The notes under the pieces were generated by a model that did not search any database, was not told the DNA's origin, and was given only the letters and a program-made list of their open reading frames with translations. Positions 50,408-60,455 of a stretch of 64,000 nucleotides of DNA are shown one piece after another (positions within the stretch are counted from its first letter, which is position 1; each line of letters begins with the position of its first letter). Origin of the DNA: Branchiostoma floridae (lineage: Eukaryota > Chordata > Leptocardii > Amphioxiformes > Branchiostomatidae); the NCBI RefSeq assembly GCF_000003815.2, contig NC_049991.1, positions 10,623,024 to 10,687,023 of the forward strand, in the 5' to 3' direction. The position numbers were made by a program, and so were the translations under genes.

Positions 50408-50527
50408 CCCGCTTTAAGAAAGACTTCTACGTTGATATACTCGACAAGTGGTTACACCACTACTGCTACACGGAGGCAAAGGCGTCAATACAGATGATCA
50501 TAACAGTCGTGGTGGCAATTGTGACTT
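50408..50527 (+). other. Possible coding exon with a membrane segment
   Basis: Bounded by a strong acceptor (ACATTTTTCTTGTAG) and a consensus-like donor (GTGAGC). It is open for 39 full codons and reads ARFKKDFYVDILDKWLHHYC (first residue assuming a preceding G), then YTEAKASIQMIITVVVAIVT. The charged, aromatic stretch followed by a hydrophobic helix looks like the approach to a transmembrane segment; patched-domain proteins have similar passages, but this is a weak guess. A following frame at 50656-50845 begins after another good acceptor (GTTATCTTCTAG) and is open for 62 codons, but its open phase does not fit this donor. Confidence 0.35.
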
Positions 50528-50655
50528 GTGAGCCTGGCTAGCCACGGCTTTGAATGGTAAGCGCTGCACTGACAAAAGGTCATGGAAGGAAATTACGGTA
50601 CATTCCACGCTGCGCCATGCGTCAGAAACACTTACACTTCTTTGTTATCTTCTAG

Positions 50656-50845
50656 GACATTTCCATCGGCTTGCTGACCCGCTCTGCTCCTGGTCCCAAA
50701 CTCACTCCCAGAAATAATGCCCTGCCCGGAATGACGAATGGTGCCATTATAAATGACGTCTTCTTTATGGTCTTTCAATCAGAACTTAGAGCTTCCGCTT
50801 TTGTCATGCCAACTTTTGCCTTACGACCAGATAATTCATTGCAGT
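50656..50845 (+). other. Possible exon-like open segment
   Basis: Begins directly after a pyrimidine-rich AG (GTTATCTTCTAG). It is open for 62 codons before TAA and starts DISIGLLTRSAPGPKL, with FFMVFQSELRASAFV further on. No family recognised. The frame may be chance; it is listed because it follows the membrane-like exon at 50408-50527. Confidence 0.2.
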
Positions 50846-50957
50846 AAAGTTAATGGTCTATTCATTGTACCCGTTCAAAAAGCCAGGTTGTGTTGTTTCT
50901 CGAATTCTGAATACTTAAGACTCTTCTGGAGACCTTCGTGTGACAGGTGAACTTTAC

Positions 50958-51062
50958 ACCTGCGCACACGCGCACACACGCACACACACACACGCACACG
51001 CACACACACACACACACACACACAGAGAGAGAGAGGGGGAGAGAGAGAGAGAGAGAGAGAGA
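50958..51062. repeat. Compound (CA)n/(GA)n microsatellite
   Basis: CG-interrupted CA repeats pass into GA repeats with one G-run. Overlapping frames through it encode only low-complexity His/Thr and Arg/Glu. Confidence 0.95.
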
Positions 51063-51602
51063 AACAAAAGAAACACAAAAACAAATTCAGTGCACGTCTC
51101 TACTACGTTATTGCCAAACTAATTGCCTTCAGGACATCGTTTTCTCTGCTTTTTATCTCAAGTCTCAACTGCTATCGTTTATAAAATCCTTCAGATCTAG
51201 AGCGCTTAGATGCCATCTCTGCTTTATATGATGTGTAAACAAGAAAAAAAGAAATCGCTCCAGGCTTACCTCCACGTTTTGATGTGATCTACGTCTTGAA
51301 GAGCGATGTCTAAATGTCGTCCAATTATTTGGCTGCCAATTGTATGAAAAGCATTACTGCTGTCTCAGGTACTGCCTTATACATTTAATGACATCTCAAA
51401 AGAGACGTTATTAGAAAGAAGAGACAAGACTGCGCGATACATAGTCATCAAGAGACGGAGAGGGCCCGGAACAGTTGGTTATGAAAGTTGTCAGGCTACC
51501 TGTGTTCCAGGGAAAGAGCATTTGAAGACTTGCCAGCTCGGTGAAATTCCAGGAATGCCGAGACCGCGATGTCTACATTATATATATATATATATAACGT
51601 TA

Positions 51603-51829
51603 CTTCACCTTTATCCGCGGGAAACCTTTATCCGTTGTTTTTAAAAACAGATTATTTAGGGATATCAATTCGACAGATGGTGTTTCGTTTCAAATTGCAT
51701 TATTTTCAATATATGCAAAATACCTAGACTATTGCAGTTTAAAACATCGTCCGTCCGTCAATTTGATATCCCTAAATGCTTTGTTTTTAAAAACAACGGA
51801 TATAGGTTATCCCGCGGATAAAAATGAAC
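51603..51829. mobile_element. 227-bp MITE with long inverted repeats and TA flanks
   Basis: About 60 bp at each end are inverted repeats: TTTATCCGCGGG near the left end, then TATCCGTTGTTTTTAAAAAC and TTTAGGGATATCAA, with complements at 51761-51820. TA lies on both sides (51601-51602 and 51830-51831), suggesting a TA target duplication. Confidence 0.75.
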
Positions 51830-54800
51830 TAGCGTTGTACAACAGTACAACAGTTTCAGGCTCATTATCTCTATACTGAACTACACGCAGAGTTTCCATT
51901 CGGCATGGTTTACTGGGACCGGGGACAGTCAAGTCCGTCCACTCTCCGTTTCCCCCTGCCTAGTTTGTATTCTCAGTGCACACACTCCCTCAGCTGGGGA
52001 CACGCTACACAGCGGCGCCGCCTTCTCCGTTATAACGTTCGTCCGTTACGAGCCATTGACGAAAATGGAAAAGTTTGGCGCCCCTCGGCCTGGTTTGAAA
52101 GTTTTGGTTCGGTGGTAGAGAGACAAGGAATACGTGATGAAAATATAGAACCGGGGTCGAAGGAAAATTTACAAGATTTTTTGTCCTTACATCAGTGTTG
52201 CTGCTTGACATTTTTCTTTGTGATTAATTGCTGAAGGCTGAAGGTGATGCAGGACTACGTCATTGTCAAATCCATGCAATTTCCCGCCAAATTCAGGGCC
52301 ATGGAAGCTTGTGGGAAGGTGGCCATTACGACAGAATTAGACAATGGTATCCGGCTTAAGCGTAGACTTTCTAGTTTCTAGATTACTCGTTGAAGTTGGG
52401 TTGGTATCTGCCATACTAACGTCATAACAGTTGGAAAGGACCGAAAACCGTTGGGACTGAAGTTTTGAAATGGACCATCAGAGTGACGTCACTGGTTGCT
52501 AGTCCGGCGACACACGTCCACATGTGATGATAGATGGCAGGTCCACTGGAAATTGGGTTTTATGATGGATTTATTACTCATGCCTCGAAAAAGATATATC
52601 GATATTTGCAGTCATCCAACCATATCGTTAATGTAGACGTGCTCGTAGTGTGGATGAGTAGGCCCTCTCCCGACCAACATATTGATCTGTATTTCACACA
52701 CATCATTCGTTCGTTTCAGACTCCTCATTTTGACGAGAATTCTTGTAGAATCTTTCTGACATTTACGCATGGTATACATAGCTAGTTATGTAACTATTTG
52801 TGCCCGATGACCATATCGACTGATTTCACTGAAACTCCCCCGTTATCAGTATGTGTAATGCGTCCCCTGGCCTTAAATAGCACCAGTATCACACAAAACT
52901 CACGCGCTCTATTCAACGTTTTTTATGGGAAAAAGCCATTAAGACGTTGCGACAGACTGACAGGTACGATTCCAATCCTCCTTTTTCTGTTACTGTTGTG
53001 CTATTCCGCATCTTGTTTTGTTTTTTTTCACTGTTAAGTTCAAAAAGAAAAATTGTGAGCCTGTGCCAGAAGATAGAATCAAGTCTTGTGACTATCAGAC
53101 CATTATGCTGAAGTATTTTAACGTAAGAAGAGAATTGCCTGATAGCTGTATCGTAGAGTCGTTACAGAGGTATCGTAGAGTCGTTACAGAGAAAAACGCC
53201 GTGGTTAGCGCTCGTAAAGTTGGAGAGAATTGAGCTGAGAACAGCAGTTAGCGACGGGGACCATTTGTCATTGCGCCTATTCTGACGCGCGCTCCATGCC
53301 TGTTCTCTTGGAGATATAAATTAACGTACGACACTTTGTTGCGACAAGTAGTAGTTACCTAAGCAACTGGATATATGATTTTAAAAACGGTCAGACGTTT
53401 CATGTCAGTGACAGGATGTGGATACTACCTGAAACGTCTGACCGTTTTTAAAACCATATCCAATCTTTGAAGTAAATTCCGCTTGGCGTATCTTATTACC
53501 TGGATTTCTAACCTTCATCGACACTCTGTTGCTTTGGTACATGTGTAACCTTTACCCACGAAGAAACTTGCATCTCATCCTAACTTGTGACAAGATATCC
53601 CTTCTTAATAACCTGTGCGTCCAGGTGGAGAGAGGTAGCTCCGCAGTGTTAATGGAGGGCAGCAGGTGCGCTGCATGGCCAGCTCGTGGAACTAGAGGGC
53701 GCGACCACTGCGGTCAATATATTTTGTACCAGTGACACGAATCACCTGTACGTGCGTTTTCTTAGTTACCTGGTACATGTAATTAAATCAGTGCTGTATT
53801 GGCAATGCTAGTGTTAAAAACTTGTTCTAGATATAAGAAAATAAAGAAAAAATTACAGACACACACAAAAGTACTACCACCGTTCCAGTACTGTAGTTCT
53901 CACTACTACATTAAACTTCAACACTAACTGTCCTCATACCATACAAAGAAATGGACCGTAGTAAATTGCACCAGCTGATTTAATTGCGCAGAAAACAGTT
54001 GAGAGAAATGCACCGTAACATGAGAGAACGCGCCATTACGCCAAAGAAGCAGCTCTTCTGCCAACCACATCAAAGGTGTGTAAAACGGTCCTTATATTGA
54101 CATAGACCTGAAAGTTATTTTCTACATGGATGCAACAGAGCACATTTTCTCTCTTATGCTGATTGAGAACAATTCTAGGCTTCAATTCTGTTTCAGGGCC
54201 ACCATTCTGTAACATTCAACTATCACGCCGGTCACGTTCAGTAGCAACCAAGAACATTTCCCTTGCACATTCTCCACTCTACATATTGTATTTGCTATCA
54301 CCAGCTTTACAGTTGATTTATACACCCATACCAATTATATATTTATCTTCTTTCCATATTTTCTCCTATATTCGCTGTACTTCGCCCCTCTGTATGTGTA
54401 AGATATCGATATATTATAGAACATAAGGTGTTCACAGACAATAAGAGAGACATAATTCTTGCGATTTACCGCGTATCTCAGTCGAACAAGTTGAAGCCGT
54501 AGCTCCATTACTTTATGCCACTGCAATCCTTCATCGCTTCATTTGAAGCTAACGGTCGATAAAGAATCTTCTGAAATATATCACGTCCTCACACTTCCAT
54601 GAACTTTCCCATTTGCAGTCCGCAATATTTCTACAGCACGGCCTATCTGCCGCAGGCGGGTTGCCATAAAATGCCACCAGAGATCCCACGTACAGTTATA
54701 AAGTAAGTGATTCCCTCTGGACGGCCATAAATTTTGACTTTTTATAGAGCTTAGAATGCTAAACGTTTTAGAACGACATTTGCTCAACTTCACCTCCTGC

Positions 54801-55419
54801 CACACAACCCCAACTAACTGTTACTTACATTGTAATTCCGAACGAACTTCTGCGTATCCAATTTGGAATATTCGCTTTATACACAGCTATATGCTATTCT
54901 TGAATCTCGGCATAAACAATTGTTTACACTTTTTGTATTCTCACATTTCATAATTGTGAAGAGTTAAACATTCAGATACCAGCAAATTTGCTATTTCAAT
55001 TAAATAATGCGTGGTTGTGCATAGAAAAGAGGTAAGCACCATAAAAACACGCCCTTCCTGCGTGCTTCACAACTTTGACCCACAAAGCGTACTTATTTTC
55101 TTCGATTAACTACAGCATAGCAAAACGCTACTACGTCACCGGTGCCACACGCTCACCTTGCTTCGTGATAAAAAAACGAAGCAATTGCTTTCAATTTTCC
55201 AATAACATCGTTTCGGACGACATCGCATTCAAGCTACAAATGAAGTTTGCCATATCCTAGGCATCATTTCCTGAATATTGTCAACGAGTACGTATATATA
55301 AAGCCACAGTGACAGAATCCATAGCATCATAAAGGTTCCGCCCGGATAGTCTAATCAGGAAAATCTTCTCCTGACCAGGTGACGTCATCACCATGGTTAC
55401 CGCAGACGATTTGGTGCGG
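51830..55419. other. Gene-poor region before the zinc-finger gene
   Basis: Apart from the hairpin repeat at 53345-53525 and a 22-bp tandem duplication near 53155-53195, nothing coding is recognised. Short frames of 60-110 codons lack splice context or familiar motifs. Confidence 0.45.
53345..53525. repeat. Dispersed repeat with perfect 24-bp hairpin arms
   Basis: Starts AGTAGTTACCTAAGCAACTG and ends CTAACCTTCATCGAC. Inside, 53379-53402 and 53430-53453 are exact reverse complements (AAAAACGGTCAGACGTTTCA in the left arm). Related sequence occurs near 55700-55815 (same start and end words, without the return arm) and a fragment near 18549-18595. Confidence 0.75.
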
Positions 55420-56078
55420 CTATGCGGTGACGTCTCTCAGCACGTTGTCGTTCTGAGCGTTGTCCAGCTTCTCCTCGTCTGACGACTCGTCACTGTCCGA
55501 GTCACTGTCTCCAACCTCTTCACTCCAGTCTGGGAACGACACGCACAAAAACATCAAAATGTCGTCTGAAATTACTGATATCTTAAATATCATTTGTCAA
55601 TGACTTATGATACCTACAATTATCTTTTACATTTTTATTTCATTGTCGATGATATGAGAAAAATAAACTTTATGAAGATAACTGACTATGTGCACCAAAA
55701 AGTAGTTACATAAGCAACTTGATATGATTTTGGAAACGGTCAGATGTTTCAGACAACCACCTTGTGTCTTACGTCAGTGATCTTATTGCTTGGATGTCTA
55801 ACCTTCATCGACGAAACTGACTATGTGGCTCTTAAGACCATTGAGCCATTGTTTTCTAAATGACGTCACTCATGACCACATACCACATTCAGAGTCGCTA
55901 AAGTTAACGTCGCTGACGTCCTCCAGGTCTGAGTCCTCGGCGTCGGTGTCGTCATTCTCCTGCCCGCCCGTCTCGCCGTCATTCCCGTGCCAGTGGTTCT
56001 CCGTGCTCTGGTGCGTGGCTAACGTCGCGTAACCTTTGAACTCCTGATGACACACCCGGCAGGTGGGCACTTCAGTCT
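55420..56078 (-). CDS. C2H2 zinc-finger protein with acidic C-terminal tail (last two exons)
   Basis: Minus-strand exons 55884-56078 and 55420-55529 (stop TAG) join in phase (G + AC gives Asp) across a GTATGT...CAG intron. The first visible exon begins TEVPTCRVCHQEFKGYATLA, giving a C-x2-C-x12-H-x5-H finger, close to the U1/JAZ type that binds RNA or double-stranded nucleic acid. The rest is strongly acidic, rich in Asp, Glu and Ser (TDAEDSDLEDVSDVNFSDSEC, then DWSEEVGDSDSDSDESSDEE), ending NDNVLRDVTA. Such tails are common in nuclear proteins and often carry CK2 sites (S/T-x-x-D/E). About 101 residues are visible. The upstream exons were not found in the remaining 8 kb, so they lie beyond a long intron or outside the window. 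The protein is not assigned to a named family. Confidence 0.7.
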
Positions 56079-56900
56079 CTGTGATGGGTACAGAAGGAGA
56101 AAGAACGCTACGTCACTGTTCTGTATCTGCATAGCCTGTACAACAGCCATTCGGGGTAACAGTTCCCCGTGGCAAAGGTTGAACAGAAAATCCCTATTGT
56201 CATTCAACAAATCTTTGTTTATTCTTCTTGCTTGTAAATCATGAAATGTAGGCTAAGGCAGGACATAGATTCACGACAGTCCGTACACCACAGCATTCTG
56301 TCAGCAAAGGTCAGCTTCTTTGTCAGAACCCAATTTCTCCAGATCCTAGCCCTAAACCACTAAAAACGTAAAGTTTCCCATCGGTCTTGAAATGATATGA
56401 AGAGACAACATCGGATTACTTTCGTAGATAACATGAATGTTAGAATCCACAGAATTTCAATTTGCCAGTATCATTCTACCTGCTTCAATAGTGTGGCTAC
56501 ATATCCATCTAAGTGTCGTCCTAATCCGTTTCCACCATTATTCTTACAACTCAGACGACACTGACGTATCGAGCGGCTCGACTGAATGACGCATCTTTGG
56601 CCCCCTGTAATTGTGTTATCGTCCCAGCCCGTCAGCCTGTGCGCTCCCAGTTCATCTATATCTCAACATCGACTATCTGGATTCAACCGTTTTTCTTCCA
56701 TTCGTCCATTGCAAACTGGGGATAATTCGTTTGTTTCCCTCGCTAGGCACAAATTGAGTTTCTGCCCTTCTAAGCACAAAATCAATAGGATATATTCCTA
56801 GCGACGGGTGCTGGCAACAGGCTCAGAATCTTAACAAGACATTTAGTTCTGTTCAAGGTCTACATGTAGGACTGGTAGTGAATTACAATCAATTAGTTTG
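56079..56900. other. Probable intron of the zinc-finger gene
   Basis: Starts (minus strand) at the acceptor CCCATCACAG. No exon or repeat recognised here. Confidence 0.4.
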
Positions 56901-56999
56901 ACATACAGATCCACGCTGTTTCAGTAATAGTTATATTTCAGCCATACCATAGGTATGGTGAAATATATTGTATTCGTAATTATATTGCAATCCATACAT

Positions 57000-58420
57000 A
57001 GTATGGGATTGCAATATATTGTTTTTCCTTGGTTTCTTCTTCTTCTCCTGTCAAATCTTCAAATTGATTCAACTTTTTCATTTTTAGGCCAAATGAGCTG
57101 AAATTTGGCAGGGTGTTAGGGATAGCAAATACCCCCAGGTGTTTTTCTCACTTTCTTGATAGAGGCCTTAGAATTTATGAAATTTAGGGTTTTTGGTCAT
57201 TTTTAGACAAAATATGTATATTTTGGGCCCCTGTGCCCTGGTATTACAAGCTAATGACCTAACATTTGGTACAGAGGTGCATTGGACATATGAGCACAGA
57301 AAACCATCAACACTTTCTTCATAGATCACTTCAAAAATGAGTTGTTTTAGGGGTTTTGGCCATTTTTGACTAAAAATGTATATTTTTGGCTCCTATGCCC
57401 TTGTATTAAAACCAAATGACCTGAAATTTGGCACATGGGTGCGTTTGACATATGACCACAGAACCCCATCAACGCTTTATTCATTGTTTACTCCAAAAAT
57501 GAGTTATTTGAGGGTTTTTGGCCATTTTTGACTAAAAATGTATATTTTATGCTCCTATGCCCTTGTATAGAAACCAAATGACCTGAAATTTGGTACAGAG
57601 GTGCATTCAACATATGCTCACAGGGTCCCATTGACACTTTCTTCATAGATCACTTCAAAAATTAGTTATTTTGGGGTTTTCAGTCATTTTTGACTAAAAA
57701 TGTATATTTTTGGCTTCTATGCCCTTGTATGTAAACAAAATAACCTGAAATTTGGTACAAATGTACATTGGACATATGACAACACGTTCTTCATAGAGCA
57801 CTTATAAAATGAGTTATTTTGGGATTTTTAGCCATTCTAAACTAAAAAATGTATATTTTTGGCTCCTACATGTATGCCCTTGTATTGAAACCAAATGACT
57901 TAAAATTCGGCATGAAGTAGGACAAGTGCCCACAGTACTTCATTTTCCCTTTGAGCAAACATTACTTCAAATTGTTGAATTTTGGGATTTTTTCCAGGAT
58001 GAAGATGGATTGCAATATGCTGTATTTGCTCCTAAGCAAATGTCGACCTTTCTAGTGTTTCTTTCTTCTTTCTTTCTTTCTTTCTCCTGTCAAATCTTCA
58101 AATCGAATCAACTCCGTCGTTCCTGGACCGAATGACTTGAAATTTGGCACAAGGGTAGAGTGGGCCAATACCCTTAGGTGTTTTTTTCATTTTATTCATA
58201 TCTGCTTCTAAAATGATTTTATTGAGGTTTTATTGCAATTTTTGGACCACAACTTTATATTTAGGCCCCCTGTACCATGGTATTACATCCAAATGACCTG
58301 AAATTTAGCACAGAGGTGCCCTAGGTACTCATTCAAAGGATCCATGCATAATATTTGGTATAAATCACTTCAAAATGGCTCATTATGGAGGTTTTTGTGG
58401 GAGAATTTTGGATTTGTGAG
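57000..58420. repeat. Degenerate tandem repeat, about 150-170 bp unit
   Basis: A block containing CAAATGACCTGAAATTTGG, then a TTCATAGATCACTTCAAAAA segment, then AAAAATGTATATTTTTGGCT is repeated about six times. The TGTATATTTT word falls near 57208, 57379, 57537, 57699 and 57848. The array is framed by similar sequences near 57035 and 58085 (TCTCCTGTCAAATCTTCAAA), which gives a larger, roughly 1.05-kb duplication. Confidence 0.85.
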
Positions 58421-58539
58421 GTGGAAGTGCCGAGGTCAACGACCTCTAGGTCATTCTGGAAGCCACAGGTGTTTCTGGTAGATCCAATCATCTACATACC
58501 TACCTAGTCCATGTTCCTCCAGGTGGTTGGGGGGACAAG

Positions 58540-59350
58540 GTAAATCTAATTAATTATTAGCCAATGAGCAAGGTTATTTTGCTGGAAGAGTCCATTGTTG
58601 GTCAGGGGGTGTTTTTTAAAATTTACTTTAAGACTTTGGTGATAATGCCAATGCTTTTTTTAGCGGAAGTGTTTTTGCACTGATCCACTTGACATAAGGC
58701 TACTGCTGGGACAGTCCATTTTTGCACATAGGGGGGATTTTTAAAAAATTCATTTTTGGACATGGGTGATGATTCCGAATTCCATTTGTTGAATGGAACT
58801 TGACCCCACCTGAAGACTGTACCTGAGGATTCGGCAGCCAATCAGCAAGCCTGATGTAATATGGATGAGTCCATTCATGCACAGGGGACTATTAAAAAAA
58901 TTCAGTTTTGGACTGGGTTGCTTATTATAGAAAAGGCCATGTATTTCTGGACTTTGGTGATTATGTCAAAGTCCTATTTTAGCGGATGTATTTTTGGATC
59001 GCTCCACTTTGCACAGGGGTATAACAGGTAGAGTCCATTCTTGCAAAGGGGGGGATTTCTTTCAAATTCAGTTTTGGACGGCTGATGATTCAAAATTCCA
59101 TTTCTTAGCGGAAGTGTTTTTGGACTGGTCTATCTTACCCTTCTACATTGGGTGCACTTGAGTCCATTCTTGCAGGGAAGGGGGTTGTACGATTCATTTT
59201 TGCTCATACGTGTAATTAGTAGCTTAGGATGCTTAGTCATCTTAAGCAGAAGAGTTCCATTTTTGCACATGGGTGATTTTGGAATAGTCCATTGTTGCTT
59301 GGGGAAGGAGATGGCTGAAATATGCTGTATTTGCTCTCAAGCAAATGTCG
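58540..59350. repeat. Degenerate repeats with AGCGGAAGTGTTTTTG and TCCATT-TTGCA words
   Basis: Diverged units of roughly 150-200 bp combine AGTCCATTnTTGCACA, a G-run, TTAAAAAATTCA, TTTTGGAC and TTAGCGGAAGTGTTTTTG. Near 59320 a copy of CAAATGTCGGCCTTTCTAG matches 58028-58050, linking this block to the 57-58.4 kb array. Confidence 0.65.
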
Positions 59351-59356
59351 GCCTTT

Positions 59357-59734
59357 CTAGTTTGTACTAGGATTATATGTTGCGAATGCACACCTGCCAA
59401 AACACATAGCTGTTACTAGCTTTTCACAAGAGTTTTTTTTTTTTCGAACCACAGCATTACGGTTGTAATACACCGCCCTCTTACTCACGAACGCGTATAC
59501 ATGGGCCCCAGCAATGAGTGAATTGGTCACTGGGTGTGCACTAAACTCAATAAAGCGGGCTGGTGATTGAACGTAGAAGCATGGCTTCATCATCAGAATA
59601 TCGAGGTCACTCTGAGGCGGCTGTGTTCTTTTCATTCCTCCAAATTGAACAAAATCAATAAATGTGTATGATACGATACGTGGAGGGGCGACTACTTTCA
59701 ATATGACAGTCTTCATACCATAAAAGGAAGCCAT
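59357..59734 (-). other. Uncharacterised 125-codon open frame
   Basis: An uninterrupted minus-strand frame starting MASFYGMKTVILKVVAPP, containing KRTQPPQSDLDILMMKPCF and ending in a Lys/Cys-rich stretch after VYYNRNAVVRKKKN. Composition is not low complexity. I recognise no domain and see no splice partner. It abuts the repeat block and may be chance or a mobile-element fragment. Confidence 0.2.
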
Positions 59735-60059
59735 AACGGATATGGCTTTAAGTATTTCAGTCGATATTTAGTTTTAATTTGTCAGACTTAACCATGTAAC
59801 TGTCACAGACGGTACAGCAACTGACGATGTATGTGTAGAAATATACTTAAGTACTTGTAGAAATATATAATTGCTGAGAATGTTTTCTCTCTCCCTGTTG
59901 TAACCCAGGTCCCATATTCTTATTGTCAATGTCTGTGTCCTTTCCGTGGTGCAGAATGACCTCATTTGCGGAGGCAGTGCACCGCTATCTACCCCGGACC
60001 CGCTGATTACCTACCGGATGGTGGCATCGATCATCTCAGGACCCTTGTAAAGGTCAGGA

Positions 60060-60455
60060 GGTCAGGGCTGTGCAATGGACGGGCACAGTCACACGCAAAC
60101 ATTTTGGTATATATTGGTGCACAATTGAACGGGAATAGTCACTCGCAAACACCAGGGTACGCAGTCATACGCACATAATGGGTCGTACCCTGATGTACCA
60201 TTGGACTAGTGCAGTCACAAGCAAACATTTGGTCGTACCCTGGTGTACCATTGAACGGGTCACAGTCATACGCACACAATGGGCCGTACCCTGATGTACG
60301 ATATCATTGGGTAAACGCCACACACAAACATTTGGGCGTACCCTGATGTACCATTGAACGGTCACAGCTCATACGTAAACGCTGGGTGCGTTCCCTGATG
60401 TACCATTGAACGGTCAGTCATATGCAAACAGTTCGCCGTACCCTGATGTACTATT
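60060..60455. repeat. Irregular minisatellite, about 50-62 bp unit
   Basis: Recurring words are CGTACCCTGATGTACCATTG and CAGTCATACGCAAACA. The first falls near 60183, 60232, 60285, 60347, 60393 and 60436, so unit length varies through small indels. Confidence 0.85.

Noticed and set aside
50940-51231. Frames through the CA/GA microsatellite
   Set aside because: They are low-complexity dipeptide repeats only.
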